From the NCBI RefSeq assembly GCF_000272475.1, contig NZ_AKFJ01000017.1, positions 108,438-172,437 of the forward strand: 64,000 nt of DNA. The letters run 5' to 3'. The notes beneath the pieces are model-generated. The model searched no databases. It saw only the letters and a program-made list of their open reading frames with translations, and was not told where the DNA came from. Positions 35,438-44,214 of this stretch are shown piece by piece. The position numbers and the translations under genes were made by a program. This DNA is from Novosphingobium sp. Rr 2-17 (GTDB lineage Bacteria > Pseudomonadota > Alphaproteobacteria > Sphingomonadales > Sphingomonadaceae). Position 1 is the first letter of the stretch. Each line of letters starts with the position of its first letter.

Positions 35438-37648
35438 ATGTTCAATAATGACTGTAGAACGACGCTGTCGTATTTGCTGGCAGGCGCGTTGAGTGCCGGC
35501 CTGGCGCTAACCGCTTCAGGGGCAGCGGCACAGGATGCCTCGGCCTCGACGGACGGAGCATCGTCCATCAACCCCAGCGCGCTGGAAGAGATCATCGTCA
35601 CAGCCGAACGCCGCTCGGAAAACGTGCAGAACGTTGCCACGTCGATTACGGTTCGTGATGGTGAAAAGCTGGCGCAGTCCGGCAAGTTCACGCTCGATCA
35701 GATCCTGGAAGGCATCCCCGGCGTCAGCGGCGGCGCGGCACGCGGTTCCGGCGGCGCGGGCAGCGACACGCCGGGCACGGGTGTGGTTATCCGTGGCATC
35801 GCGTCCAACACCGCTCTTGCCGGCACCGTTATCTCTACGGTTCCGGCGACCGCGACCTATGTGGATGACGTTTATGGCGGCATCGGCGGCGATTACGACA
35901 TCGCCCGCGTCGAAGTGCTGCGCGGCCCCCAAGGTACGCTTTACGGTCGCAGCGCCACGGCCGGTGTCGTTGCCACCAAGACGAAAGACCCCGAACTGGG
36001 CGCCTTTGGAGGCATGGCTGCCGGGGAAGTAGGTAACTACAATCTCCAGCGCCTGGCTGCAGCCATCAACGTGCCGATCGGCGAAAATTTGGCCGTTCGT
36101 GCGGCGGGCCTTCGTTATTCACGCGACGGCTACTACGCTGAACAAGGCGACGCGCGCAGCGAGACTGCCGGCAAGATCAAGGTGCTGTTCAAGCCCAGCG
36201 AGACCTTCTCGGCCCTGGTCGGCGTAGCGTTCCAGAACGACACCAGCCATACCGGCGAACTGGGTGGCTATAGCCCTATTGGCCAGCCTCACACCGTCCT
36301 TTACCAGGACGTGCCGCTGGGCACTGGCCATAGTAAATTCCGGCAGTATTGGGGGCAGTTCAACCTCGATATCGCTGGCGCGACGCTAACTTACGTTCCG
36401 GCGTTCCGAACCTGGAAGCAGGATGCCATCGTCTACAACAAAACTGGCTCCACGACCTTCCAACAAGCTGTCAAAACACCCAAGGACCACTTCCACACTC
36501 AAGAGCTGCGCCTGGCCTCACAGCCTGGCAGGCTTACCTGGCAAGTGGGCGGTTTCTATTATGACAACGATATCTCCGCCAGTAACCTCAATCTTAACTA
36601 TCCGGCGCTGACTTTGAACTCGAACCGCGTCACGTCCAAGGAAACGCAGGACTACGGGGTGTTTGGTGAAGGTACGTTCCGGTTCAACGATGCCCTCCGG
36701 TTCACCGGCGGTATCCGGTACGATCTGACCAAGCTGACGATCGACGAGACGTACACGCGCACGGCGGGTTCGCTGACGATCACGGACGCCAAGCGCAAGT
36801 ACAAGAATACGACATACAAGGCGCGCCTGGAAGGTAATGTAACCCCGGATAACTTGCTCTACGCGTCGATATCGACTGGATTTCTCCCCGGCGACGTCTC
36901 GATCGCTTTGCAAGGCATGGGAGCACAGGCGAGGCTCGTAGTACAAGATCTTACCACCGAGACACTAACGTCGTACGAAATCGGCACCAAGAACCGGTTT
37001 TTTGGCGGAAAGCTGCAAGTCAATGCGGGCGCTTACTACTATAAATACGGCGGATATCAGCTGGGTGGTGTCAATGTGGGCACTACGAGCGATCCAAACC
37101 TCGTTACGCTGTCATCTCCGGCTGAGGTGAAGGGCGCCGAATTGGAAGTGACATATCAACTCAGCCCGAGTGATCGTTTCGGTTTCAGTGGCCAGTTCAG
37201 CGATGCCAAGTTCGTCGACAGCTCCGACGACTTCAAAAAGCAGGCGGCGCTTTTGCAGATTCCCAATGTCTCCAAGTGGGCAGCCGAGGTGTACTACGGC
37301 CACCGTTTCGATCTTGCCAATGGGCAGAATGTTTCCGTCAACCTGAACGGTCGTTATCGCAGCTCAGTGCTCCTCAACACGATTACGCCCTCACTCTACA
37401 ACGACGGTTATCTGCCGTACCTCAAGGAGGGCGATCAGTACGTGGCTGATGCCAACGTGATCTGGGCTTTCTCCGACAAAGGCTCGGTCAGCGTCTACAT
37501 TCGCAACATCACGGATAACCGCTACAAGAACAGCTCCCAGGTCATCGCGGCACCGGCACCTCCGGGTGGCGTCGCGCCACCGGCTTCCAACATTGCGCGT
37601 CAGTCCGATCCGCGCACGTTCGGCGCAACGTTCAACCTCGCATTCTGA
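35438..37648 (+). CDS. TonB-dependent receptor paralogous to the STN receptor
   Basis: A 736 aa outer-membrane receptor with a signal peptide ending GAAAQ. The TonB box region is EEIIVTAERRSEN, then the plug (SITVRDGEKL, PGVSGGAARG, RGIASNTALAGT, VEVLRGPQGTLYGRSATAG) and a barrel ending RQSDPRTFGATFNLAF. From the TonB box onward it aligns with the receptor at 23969-26575 but lacks the STN domain, so it transports without sigma signalling. GGGAGGG just upstream supports the ATG. A strong terminator follows. Its ligand is probably the cluster's substrate (inferred). Confidence 0.93.
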   Translation: MFNNDCRTTLSYLLAGALSAGLALTASGAAAQDASASTDGASSINPSALEEIIVTAERRSENVQNVATSITVRDGEKLAQSGKFTLDQILEGIPGVSGGAARGSGGAGSDTPGTGVVIRGIASNTALAGTVISTVPATATYVDDVYGGIGGDYDIARVEVLRGPQGTLYGRSATAGVVATKTKDPELGAFGGMAAGEVGNYNLQRLAAAINVPIGENLAVRAAGLRYSRDGYYAEQGDARSETAGKIKVLFKPSETFSALVGVAFQNDTSHTGELGGYSPIGQPHTVLYQDVPLGTGHSKFRQYWGQFNLDIAGATLTYVPAFRTWKQDAIVYNKTGSTTFQQAVKTPKDHFHTQELRLASQPGRLTWQVGGFYYDNDISASNLNLNYPALTLNSNRVTSKETQDYGVFGEGTFRFNDALRFTGGIRYDLTKLTIDETYTRTAGSLTITDAKRKYKNTTYKARLEGNVTPDNLLYASISTGFLPGDVSIALQGMGAQARLVVQDLTTETLTSYEIGTKNRFFGGKLQVNAGAYYYKYGGYQLGGVNVGTTSDPNLVTLSSPAEVKGAELEVTYQLSPSDRFGFSGQFSDAKFVDSSDDFKKQAALLQIPNVSKWAAEVYYGHRFDLANGQNVSVNLNGRYRSSVLLNTITPSLYNDGYLPYLKEGDQYVADANVIWAFSDKGSVSVYIRNITDNRYKNSSQVIAAPAPPGGVAPPASNIARQSDPRTFGATFNLAF

Positions 37649-37685
37649 TCCAGATACTGCAGTAGCCCTTAGGGCTGCGGTAAAC

Positions 37686-37719
37686 AAAAGGGCGTGGTGC
37701 CAAGCACCACGCCCTTTTT
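37686..37719 (+). terminator. Strong intrinsic terminator after the second TonB receptor
   Basis: A 15-bp perfect stem, AAAAGGGCGTGGTGC / GCACCACGCCCTTTT, with a 3-nt CAA loop and a run of five T. It starts 38 bp after the receptor stop. Confidence 0.92.
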
Positions 37720-37775
37720 CATTTCTGGGTTCGCTGGTATCGATTATCCAGGCCGTTCGACGTGGCCATAAAGAA

Positions 37776-37832
37776 ATGCCCGGTCCTGGCCTTAACCCGC
37801 GATAGCTACGGGCGAAGGTCGGGACCGGGCAT
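37776..37832 (-). terminator. Large nested hairpin downstream of the dimeric-barrel gene
   Basis: An 18-bp inverted repeat with two mismatches (ATGCCCGGTCCTGGCCTT / AAGGTCGGGACCGGGCAT), with an inner CCCG/CGGG stem. On the minus strand it is followed by a T-rich stretch, so it probably terminates the gene ending at 37896. Confidence 0.6.
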
Positions 37833-37895
37833 CAATTTAGAGTTCGCGAGCTGCCGTAACGCTACGGAAGCAGCACAGATTCTGATCGCGCGCGT

Positions 37896-38480
37896 TTACT
37901 TTGCGGGCGGTGGGGGCAAGTCGGCCGGCACGTCGGGTGGGCCTTGAACATCGCGTCCAGGCAGACGTCCTGCAGCGGTTTCCTTGTCCAGCATAGCCCG
38001 CGCTTGCTTCTGGGTCACTTTCGGACCAGACGCCATGTAGGTTACCCCGATCAGGCTGCGATAATCCAGCGATTTACTGCTGATGTTACGCGGCATGTGC
38101 ATGCGCTGTTCGGCATCGGCGACGACCTTTTCGATATTGTCGGTCTCGACAGCGAAGATGACGACGTACTGGCGTTTGGGGAACTGCGGATTGATACCGC
38201 CACCAAACTGTACCGGACTAATCTCAAACCGCTGAGACCACACGAAATCGCTCGATTCGATCATGACTGGCGCGTGGATATCGTCGTACCAGCGCTTGAA
38301 TTCTTCCTCGGCGCCAGGCTGTGCGTTGCTGAATACCATGAAGTAATAAAGCTGCTTGCCCTTAGCGGTCGGCGCCGAGCGTGAACTATTTTTCGCGTGC
38401 TCTGCGGAGATGGCAGAAGTGGGAAGGACAGCACATGTCATGGCACCTAAAGCCATCAACGATACAGATAGAAGGCGCAT
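37896..38480 (-). CDS. Secreted dimeric alpha-beta barrel protein
   Basis: A 194 aa protein with a signal peptide (MRLLSVSLMALGAMTCAVLP...SAISA). The mature part looks like a ferredoxin-like dimeric barrel of the EthD/ABM type: LYYFMVFSNAQPGAEEEFKR, then WYDDIHAPVM with the conserved W-Y...H, and ATRxF-like WSQRFEIS. A Pro-rich tail (GPPDVPADLPPPPAK) closes it. Relatives in aromatic and terpenoid clusters are usually cytoplasmic; export is unusual. It diverges from the gene at 38871 across a region carrying motif site F. Confidence 0.65.
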   Translation of the reverse strand: MRLLSVSLMALGAMTCAVLPTSAISAEHAKNSSRSAPTAKGKQLYYFMVFSNAQPGAEEEFKRWYDDIHAPVMIESSDFVWSQRFEISPVQFGGGINPQFPKRQYVVIFAVETDNIEKVVADAEQRMHMPRNISSKSLDYRSLIGVTYMASGPKVTQKQARAMLDKETAAGRLPGRDVQGPPDVPADLPPPPAK

Positions 38481-38870
38481 AATTTATACCTGTTTATAAA
38501 CCGGATGGCCAGCAACATGCCGACTGCATGGAGAAGCCTATCCGCAATATCTGATGAATGGCGATTGGAACTCAAAAGTCGCCGAATGATCGGATCACAT
38601 CCATTGTCGTCTCTCCCCGCACGTTATCGCGCTTGTTTCGCTTGCGTATATGAGAGGACTTGCGGTGGACAAAGGCATAGCTGCTTTGCCCCTGTTCCAA
38701 TGGACAGGTAGAGATAAGACTTTTAGGCTTGGGCCATAACAAATGGAGAGACTGAAAGGGATCACAAGGCGTTTGCCGTCAGCCGGGCATTCCGGGCGGT
38801 CGCGCCCTACGCGCTCAGGCCAATTGAACCTTAGAAGCTCGTCGAGAAATCCCAGTCGCGCAGAAGGACA
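38481..38870. other. Divergent promoter region with motif site F
   Basis: 390 bp between genes at 38480 (minus) and 38871 (plus). It holds one copy of the recurrent motif at 38675-38689 and a small TTTATA...TATAAA dyad just upstream of the minus gene. No coding region is supported. Confidence 0.6.
38675..38689 (+). promoter_or_regulatory. Recurrent motif, site F (GCATAGCTGCTTTGC)
   Basis: Matches the cluster motif GCAWAVCTGCTTTGS at all positions. It lies midway between two divergent secreted-protein genes (195 bp from one, 181 bp from the other). Confidence 0.6.
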
Positions 38871-39722
38871 ATGACCATGAATACCAGGATGCGAGCCTTG
38901 ATCGGCCGTGCGTTGACAACCGGATTGCTATTGTCCTTATCGACGGCCTACACCCCGGCAAACGGACAACCCGTCGTCGGGCGCCCACCCCTCGCCAGCG
39001 ATTCGCCGGCCGGAACGGCGCAGCACGTCGGAACAGACCATTTCGATGGGATCTGGCGTATTGAAAAGCCGGTATTCGCCTTGTTGACCAGCGATGGGCA
39101 CAAGCCGCCGTTGAAACCCGACGCGCAAAAGGTCTATCTCAAGCATCAGGCTGATCGCAAAAAGGGCAAGAAATCCTTCGACGGCGCGACCTGGTGCGCG
39201 TCGCTTGGCTATCCGCGCGCGTTGTTGATTGACGATCCTTTCGAAATCATCGTGCGTTCGCAACACGTCATCTTTCTTCATCAGTGGAACTGGTGGCACA
39301 ACATCGTCTATTTCGATGGGTCCCTGTCGAAGGACGACGTCAGCGTCGGTCCGGCAGGCGTCAATATCGACGTCCCCGGGGCGGTGAAGGTGCGGCCTGA
39401 AGATATTCCCGGCAGCATGGGCTATTCGGTCGGTGGCTGGAAGGGCGACCGGCTGGTCGTGGAAACCAACAATACGGTCGATACCACGCTGCTGGACAGC
39501 GCCGGGTTGCCGCATAGCGACGGTCTCAAAATCGTCACGACGTGGCGCCTGCTTAGCCCCAACGTCCTCGAGGCGCGTTTCCTGTTCGACGACGCAGCAA
39601 CCTATACCAAGCCGTGGGAAGCTACTGCCACGTTCAAGCGCCAGTCCAGCGGCTGGGAACAAGAAGATGTCTGTCTTGACCGCATCAAAACCGGTCAGCC
39701 GGCAGTAAAGGAAGCACTGTGA
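38871..39722 (+). CDS. Secreted WDGNTLV-family protein, paralogue 3
   Basis: A 283 aa protein with a signal peptide ending TPANGQ. Family landmarks: HFDGIWRI, ATWCASLG, DPFEIIV, GGWKGDRLVVETNNT, DDAATYTKPW and EDVCLDR, with both conserved Cys. A Trp-rich patch (LHQWNWWHNIVYF) is specific to this copy. AAGGA lies just before the ATG at 38871. Its TGA overlaps the ATG of the next paralogue (TGATG), so copies 3 and 4 are made together. Function unknown. Confidence 0.75.
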   Translation: MTMNTRMRALIGRALTTGLLLSLSTAYTPANGQPVVGRPPLASDSPAGTAQHVGTDHFDGIWRIEKPVFALLTSDGHKPPLKPDAQKVYLKHQADRKKGKKSFDGATWCASLGYPRALLIDDPFEIIVRSQHVIFLHQWNWWHNIVYFDGSLSKDDVSVGPAGVNIDVPGAVKVRPEDIPGSMGYSVGGWKGDRLVVETNNTVDTTLLDSAGLPHSDGLKIVTTWRLLSPNVLEARFLFDDAATYTKPWEATATFKRQSSGWEQEDVCLDRIKTGQPAVKEAL

Positions 39723-40537
39723 TGACGAGCGCCCGTTTTTTGAAGCCGTTTCGCGCTACCATCCTGACGGCGGTCGCCGCGCTTTCCCTAGGGGCATCCG
39801 TTGCCTACGCTCAGGCCGATCCAGTCGATTTTGAAGGCACATGGCGGGATCTGCCAACCAACTCCCCGTTCCTGATCGGTCGGGATTTGCCCTACAAGCC
39901 GGAAGCGCAGAACATTGCGGCCGATCGCATGGCCGCATTCAAGAAAGGCGCGACGGTCGCCAACGCGCACCTGACCTGCCGTCCCACCGGCGTTCAGGGT
40001 TTCACTGCGCCAAAGGGGCCGGTGCTGATTGCGCGCTCCAAGGATGAGCTTGTGTTCATTTCGCAAGAAGACCGCGAGGTGCGCCGGATTTTCATGAACG
40101 AAAAGGAACATCCATCTGGTCTGCGCCCGACCTACTCGGGCCATTCGATCGGGCACTGGGAAGGCAAGACGCTGGTGGTCGATACCGTCGGTTTCAACAA
40201 ATACGGCCAGCTCGATGAAGCTGGCGATCCGCATAGCGACCAGATGCATATGGTCGAACGCTATACCATGAGCGATGACGGCAATATGCTTACCAACGAG
40301 CTCACGATCACCGATCCGGTGTATTATACGGCGCCGTTCACGCGTACCCGTGTATGGGCCAAGAACGCGGGCGTTAAGTTGCTCGACTACGACTGCGCCG
40401 AGAACCCGCGCGCCGATTTGTTCGAGGTGATGACGTTCGATAAGGAATGGTTCAAGCCAACATGCGTCCGCCCAGTGGCAGATGGCATTGCCGGCGAAAC
40501 CGTGGTTTGCACCCCTCGCAAACCGGAAGACAAATAG
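39722..40537 (+). CDS. Secreted WDGNTLV-family protein, paralogue 4
   Basis: A 271 aa protein with a signal peptide ending SVAYAQ. Core: DFEGTWRDL, HLTCRPTG, GHWEGKTLVVDTVGF, ERYTMSDDGN, ITDPVYYTAPF and LDYDCAEN. Extra Cys near the C-terminus (PTCVRP, VVCTP) suggest a second disulfide. The ATG at 39722 overlaps the previous stop by one base; an in-frame GTG at 39719 would add one residue. The PepSY protein follows after 43 bp. Confidence 0.75.
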   Translation: MTSARFLKPFRATILTAVAALSLGASVAYAQADPVDFEGTWRDLPTNSPFLIGRDLPYKPEAQNIAADRMAAFKKGATVANAHLTCRPTGVQGFTAPKGPVLIARSKDELVFISQEDREVRRIFMNEKEHPSGLRPTYSGHSIGHWEGKTLVVDTVGFNKYGQLDEAGDPHSDQMHMVERYTMSDDGNMLTNELTITDPVYYTAPFTRTRVWAKNAGVKLLDYDCAENPRADLFEVMTFDKEWFKPTCVRPVADGIAGETVVCTPRKPEDK

Positions 40538-40580
40538 TAGCCGGTGCGATCGAGATGATTAGGGGTTCGAGGACAATGCA

Positions 40581-41894
40581 GTGAATGTAAGGAAATTCCT
40601 GTTTCAGGTGCATTGCTACATCGGAATCACGGCTGGAACGCTGTTGGCGTTCAATGGTGTGACCGGTGCGCTGTTGGCATTCGAACCCCAGTTCCTTTCC
40701 CATTTCGGCCCTGAAGCCCAGCGTGTCGTACAGCCGCCAGCGGGCAGACATCTGCCTGCGGGAATCTTGCTCAAACAGGCATTGGCAAAAAATCCCGGCC
40801 GTTATCCGACGCAACTGATTATCAGTTCTGACCCGACCGCACCGGCCAAAGTGAAGCTGGCCGTGCAGCCGCCCTCCATGCCCGGCATGAAACCGGGAGC
40901 AGGTGGGCCTAAGCCGGGCTTTGGGCCTGGACCCGCGCCGGAGGGCGGGCCGCTTCCAAAGTTCGGGCCAGGTGGTCCCGGAGGAATCGGTGGTCCCCCA
41001 CCAGGCTTCAAGCCGCCAAGCGTTGCCCCGGTCGCTTTTGCGCTTATCAATCCTTACACCGGCGCCTTGCTGCCATCGACGACGCCGGTCTCGCGCTTCT
41101 TTGAGACGCTGGAGCATTTGCATCGCGGCATGTGGGCAGGGCAGGGGCCGTTGGGCAAGGCGATGCGCGTGACGCTTGCCTATTGCGTGCTGATGCTGCT
41201 CGTCATGGTCATTACTGGGCTCTACTTGCGTTGGCCCAAGGCCCGTAAGCTCAAGTGGCAGACGTGGTTCAAGATCCATTTCAAGCTCAAAGGACGCCCG
41301 TTCCTGTTCTCGTTGCACACGGTCGTGGGGACGTGTGTTCTCGTCATCTACCTGATGACGGCGCATACCGGCCTTATGATTAGCCGCCAGATTTCATGGT
41401 ATCATGATGGCGCTGTCGGCGTTCGCAAGGCGCTGGGAATTGCCGGACTGCCGCGAGATCCGTTTCGAACGGAGGCGATTGCACCCCAATCGGTCGATGT
41501 GGCCTGGAACGCATTCGAACGAGCGGAGCCTGCGTTCGGTGTCGCGCGGATAGATTTTCCGGTCGATGTGAAGGCGCCTATCACCATCCGCAGCGGGGCG
41601 AGCGCGATCAAAATTGATAGCACCTCTGGCAAGCTGCTGGGCACTAGCGCCATACCGGATGAAGATTCCCGCGCCCTCGACCCCGAGGTTGCCGGTGGCG
41701 AGGCTAACCTCACCGAACCGTTCTTTAAGGCGCTGCTCAACGGCAACCCATTGATGCACACCGGGCGACGCTGGGGCATCATCGGCCAGCTCGTGATGAT
41801 GTGTGCTGCACTGTGTATGCCGCTTTTGTACGTGACTGGCTGGATGATGTATCTCAAACGGCGCAAACCAAAGAAGAAGCGCGCTGTCGCCTGA
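40581..41894 (+). CDS. PepSY-associated transmembrane protein, possible ferric-siderophore or quinone-linked reductase
   Basis: A 437 aa inner-membrane protein of the PepSY_TM family with four main helices. Helix-associated His residues stand where relatives bind heme: FQVHCYIGI, EHLHRGMW, FSLHTVVG and LMHTGRRWG. Family members next to TonB receptors reduce ferric siderophores. Between about residues 95 and 150 lies a very long Pro/Gly/Lys-rich loop (MPGMKPGAGGPKPGFGPG onward) in the periplasmic PepSY part. The start is GTG at 40581 with GAGGAC upstream. Whether it acts on iron or on the cluster's substrate is open. Confidence 0.82.
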   Translation: MNVRKFLFQVHCYIGITAGTLLAFNGVTGALLAFEPQFLSHFGPEAQRVVQPPAGRHLPAGILLKQALAKNPGRYPTQLIISSDPTAPAKVKLAVQPPSMPGMKPGAGGPKPGFGPGPAPEGGPLPKFGPGGPGGIGGPPPGFKPPSVAPVAFALINPYTGALLPSTTPVSRFFETLEHLHRGMWAGQGPLGKAMRVTLAYCVLMLLVMVITGLYLRWPKARKLKWQTWFKIHFKLKGRPFLFSLHTVVGTCVLVIYLMTAHTGLMISRQISWYHDGAVGVRKALGIAGLPRDPFRTEAIAPQSVDVAWNAFERAEPAFGVARIDFPVDVKAPITIRSGASAIKIDSTSGKLLGTSAIPDEDSRALDPEVAGGEANLTEPFFKALLNGNPLMHTGRRWGIIGQLVMMCAALCMPLLYVTGWMMYLKRRKPKKKRAVA

Positions 41895-41993
41895 CGTTAT
41901 TCGTCGAGCGCGCTGAACACTAGGATACTGGCCTTCGGTTCAGTGCCGCGCGTTTCGTTTACATCCGCTGACGTCTGCGTAAATCTGCCGTCT

Positions 41994-42008
41994 GCAAAGC
42001 AGGTTTGC
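41994..42008 (-). promoter_or_regulatory. Recurrent motif, site B (perfect dyad GCAAA-N5-TTTGC)
   Basis: GCAAAGCAGGTTTGC, the complement of GCAAACCTGCTTTGC. It is the most symmetric of the seven sites and lies 82 bp before the TTG start of the FadB-type gene. Confidence 0.65.
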
Positions 42009-42090
42009 GGCCCGCTTGATTTCGATGTTCGTGCCAGTGGCCTAGATACTGTTTCGAACAACTATCCAGGCAACAGGAAAGGCGCGGCAT

Positions 42091-44175
42091 TTGAACATAG
42101 TTTCGCGCGACCGATGTGTATCGGTTCGCATAGACCGGCAAGTTGCCGTCATCACGATAGACAATCCTCCTATCAACGCAGGTTCGCATTCTGTCCGCGC
42201 CGGATTGCTCGATGCCGTTCGTGAGGCGCAGGCTGCTCCCGATGTGGTGGCAGCCGTGCTGATCGGGGCAGGAAAGACCTTCATGGCGGGCTCGGATATC
42301 AGTGAGTTCGACAAACCGATCGCATCGCCCGAATTGCCAGAGGTCATCGCCGCCATAACTGCCAGCCGTCTCTCCTTCGTGGCGGCAATTCATGGGTCTG
42401 CGCTGGGAGGCGGTTTCGAACTGGCGCTGGGATGCGATGCCCGTGTCGCGACAATGGATGCCAAGCTGGGTTTGCCCGAAGTTACCTTGGGTATCATCCC
42501 AGGGGCTGGCGGGACGCAGCATTTGCCCCGCCTGATCCCGGTTGCCCAGGCAATCGAGATCGCGGCGACCGGTCGGCGCTTGTCGGCGGCGGAAGCGCTC
42601 GACCTTGGTATTGTGGACGCGGTCTTTGCCGACAATCTGCAGGACAATGCAGTCACCTTCGCCGTCAACCTGGCAGGGCGAAAGCGTGTCCTGCGAGACG
42701 GTGATGCCATCGCATCGAGCGATGACGAGATCGCAGCCGCCTCTGCCGCAGCCCTGCGCCGCCGAAACCGGCCCAACGTCGAGCAGGCCATCGCCATGGT
42801 GAAACACGCGCTCGACATGGATGTCGGCTCCGCCCTCAAAATGGAGCGCGAGATATTCCAGTCATTGCGCACATCGAGCGAAGCGGCGGCGTTGCGCCAT
42901 CTGTTTTTTGCCGAACGGCAAGCACCGCGCGTGGAGGGGCTAAAGGGTGTATCACGGCTTCCCTTGCACACCGTTGGTGTCGTTGGAGCAGGAACGATGG
43001 GCAGTTCGATCGCCATCGCGATCGCCGACGCGGGGCTGAGCGTCGTGACATTCGACCAATCGCCGGCAGCTTTGCAAAAGGCGAACGATCGCATCGCCGC
43101 CCATTATTCGGCCCTGGTCGATAAAGGGCACCTCGACGAAGCGAGCGCCGGCTCCCGTCGTGCACGCATCCGCCCGGCAAGTACGCTGGCCGAGGTCGCC
43201 CAGACGGATCTGGTTCTCGAAGCGATTATCGAGGATATCGACGCCAAAGCCGAACTTCTGGCACAGCTTGGCGAACTCGCCGACGAAGGTACGATCCTGG
43301 CCACCAACACATCCTATCTGGACGTTGATGTCCTCGACGGGGCCAGTGGACGATCCGGCCAAGTGGTGGGCCTGCACTTCTTCAATCCGGCCTATCGGAT
43401 GAAACTGCTCGAAATTGTGAGGCCTGCGGCCCTTTCTGATCCGGTTCTGGCGACGGCGCTCGAATTTGCAAAAAAGCTTGGCAAGATTCCGATTGTTACT
43501 CGGGTCGGAGAAGGGTTCGTCGGCAATCGCATTTATGCCGCTTATCGTCGGCAATGCGAATTCATGCTGGAAGAGGGCGCTCTCCCACAACAAATCGATG
43601 AAGCGCTGGAGGCATTCGGTATGGCCATGGGGCCATTCGCGGTTGGCGACATGTCTGGCCTGGACATTGCCATGCACATGCGCAGGCGGACTGCAGCGAC
43701 GCGTGATACGTCTGCGCGCTACGTCGAAATACCAGACCGCTTGTGCGAAGCTGGACGGTTGGGGAGAAAGACCGGCGCGGGCTACTATCGCTATCCAGCC
43801 GGTGCGCGAAAGGGCCTGCCCGATCCGATCGTCGATAGCTTGATTGCGAAGGCTTCTGCCGAGAAGGGCATCGAACGCAGGGCGTTCTCAGCGGAGGAAA
43901 TCGTCCGACGAGCAATGGCCGCGATCGTTGGAGAGGCTGATGCGATTCTCGAGGAAGGAATTGCACAACGCCCGTCGGACATCGATATCGCCTTGGTGAA
44001 CGGCTTCGGTTTTCCCGCCCACTTAGGCGGCCCGCTATTCTGGGCCGCCCGTCAGGACGCCGTCGCCCTGGCTGCGGCCAGCCAGGAAATGATCGCAATG
44101 TCGGGGCCGGGCTTGAAACATGGTGACGTAGGCCGGCTTCTCTCTCGCTTGCAGCAGCACTATCCGCTTGGGTGA
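42091..44175 (+). CDS. Bifunctional enoyl-CoA hydratase / 3-hydroxyacyl-CoA dehydrogenase (FadB/peroxisomal MFE type)
   Basis: A 694 aa fusion. The N-terminal crotonase domain (1-190) has oxyanion HGSALGGGFELALGCD and the Glu of LGLPEVTLGIIPGAGGTQ. The NAD domain starts near 290 with VGVVGAGTMGSSIA and has the catalytic His in GLHFFNPA. Two C-terminal 3HCDH helical domains follow (GEGFVGNRIYAAYRRQ; NGFGFPAHLGGPLFWA). It hydrates enoyl-CoAs and oxidises the 3-hydroxyacyl-CoA. The start is TTG at 42091, with AGGAAAGG about 10 nt upstream. No thiolase gene is adjacent; the beta-keto acid cleavage enzyme downstream may take that role (inferred). Confidence 0.92.
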   Translation: MNIVSRDRCVSVRIDRQVAVITIDNPPINAGSHSVRAGLLDAVREAQAAPDVVAAVLIGAGKTFMAGSDISEFDKPIASPELPEVIAAITASRLSFVAAIHGSALGGGFELALGCDARVATMDAKLGLPEVTLGIIPGAGGTQHLPRLIPVAQAIEIAATGRRLSAAEALDLGIVDAVFADNLQDNAVTFAVNLAGRKRVLRDGDAIASSDDEIAAASAAALRRRNRPNVEQAIAMVKHALDMDVGSALKMEREIFQSLRTSSEAAALRHLFFAERQAPRVEGLKGVSRLPLHTVGVVGAGTMGSSIAIAIADAGLSVVTFDQSPAALQKANDRIAAHYSALVDKGHLDEASAGSRRARIRPASTLAEVAQTDLVLEAIIEDIDAKAELLAQLGELADEGTILATNTSYLDVDVLDGASGRSGQVVGLHFFNPAYRMKLLEIVRPAALSDPVLATALEFAKKLGKIPIVTRVGEGFVGNRIYAAYRRQCEFMLEEGALPQQIDEALEAFGMAMGPFAVGDMSGLDIAMHMRRRTAATRDTSARYVEIPDRLCEAGRLGRKTGAGYYRYPAGARKGLPDPIVDSLIAKASAEKGIERRAFSAEEIVRRAMAAIVGEADAILEEGIAQRPSDIDIALVNGFGFPAHLGGPLFWAARQDAVALAAASQEMIAMSGPGLKHGDVGRLLSRLQQHYPLG

Positions 44176-44214
44176 GGTTTGATCAGGATGAGGTTCCCCC
44201 GATGGCTGGGCGAC

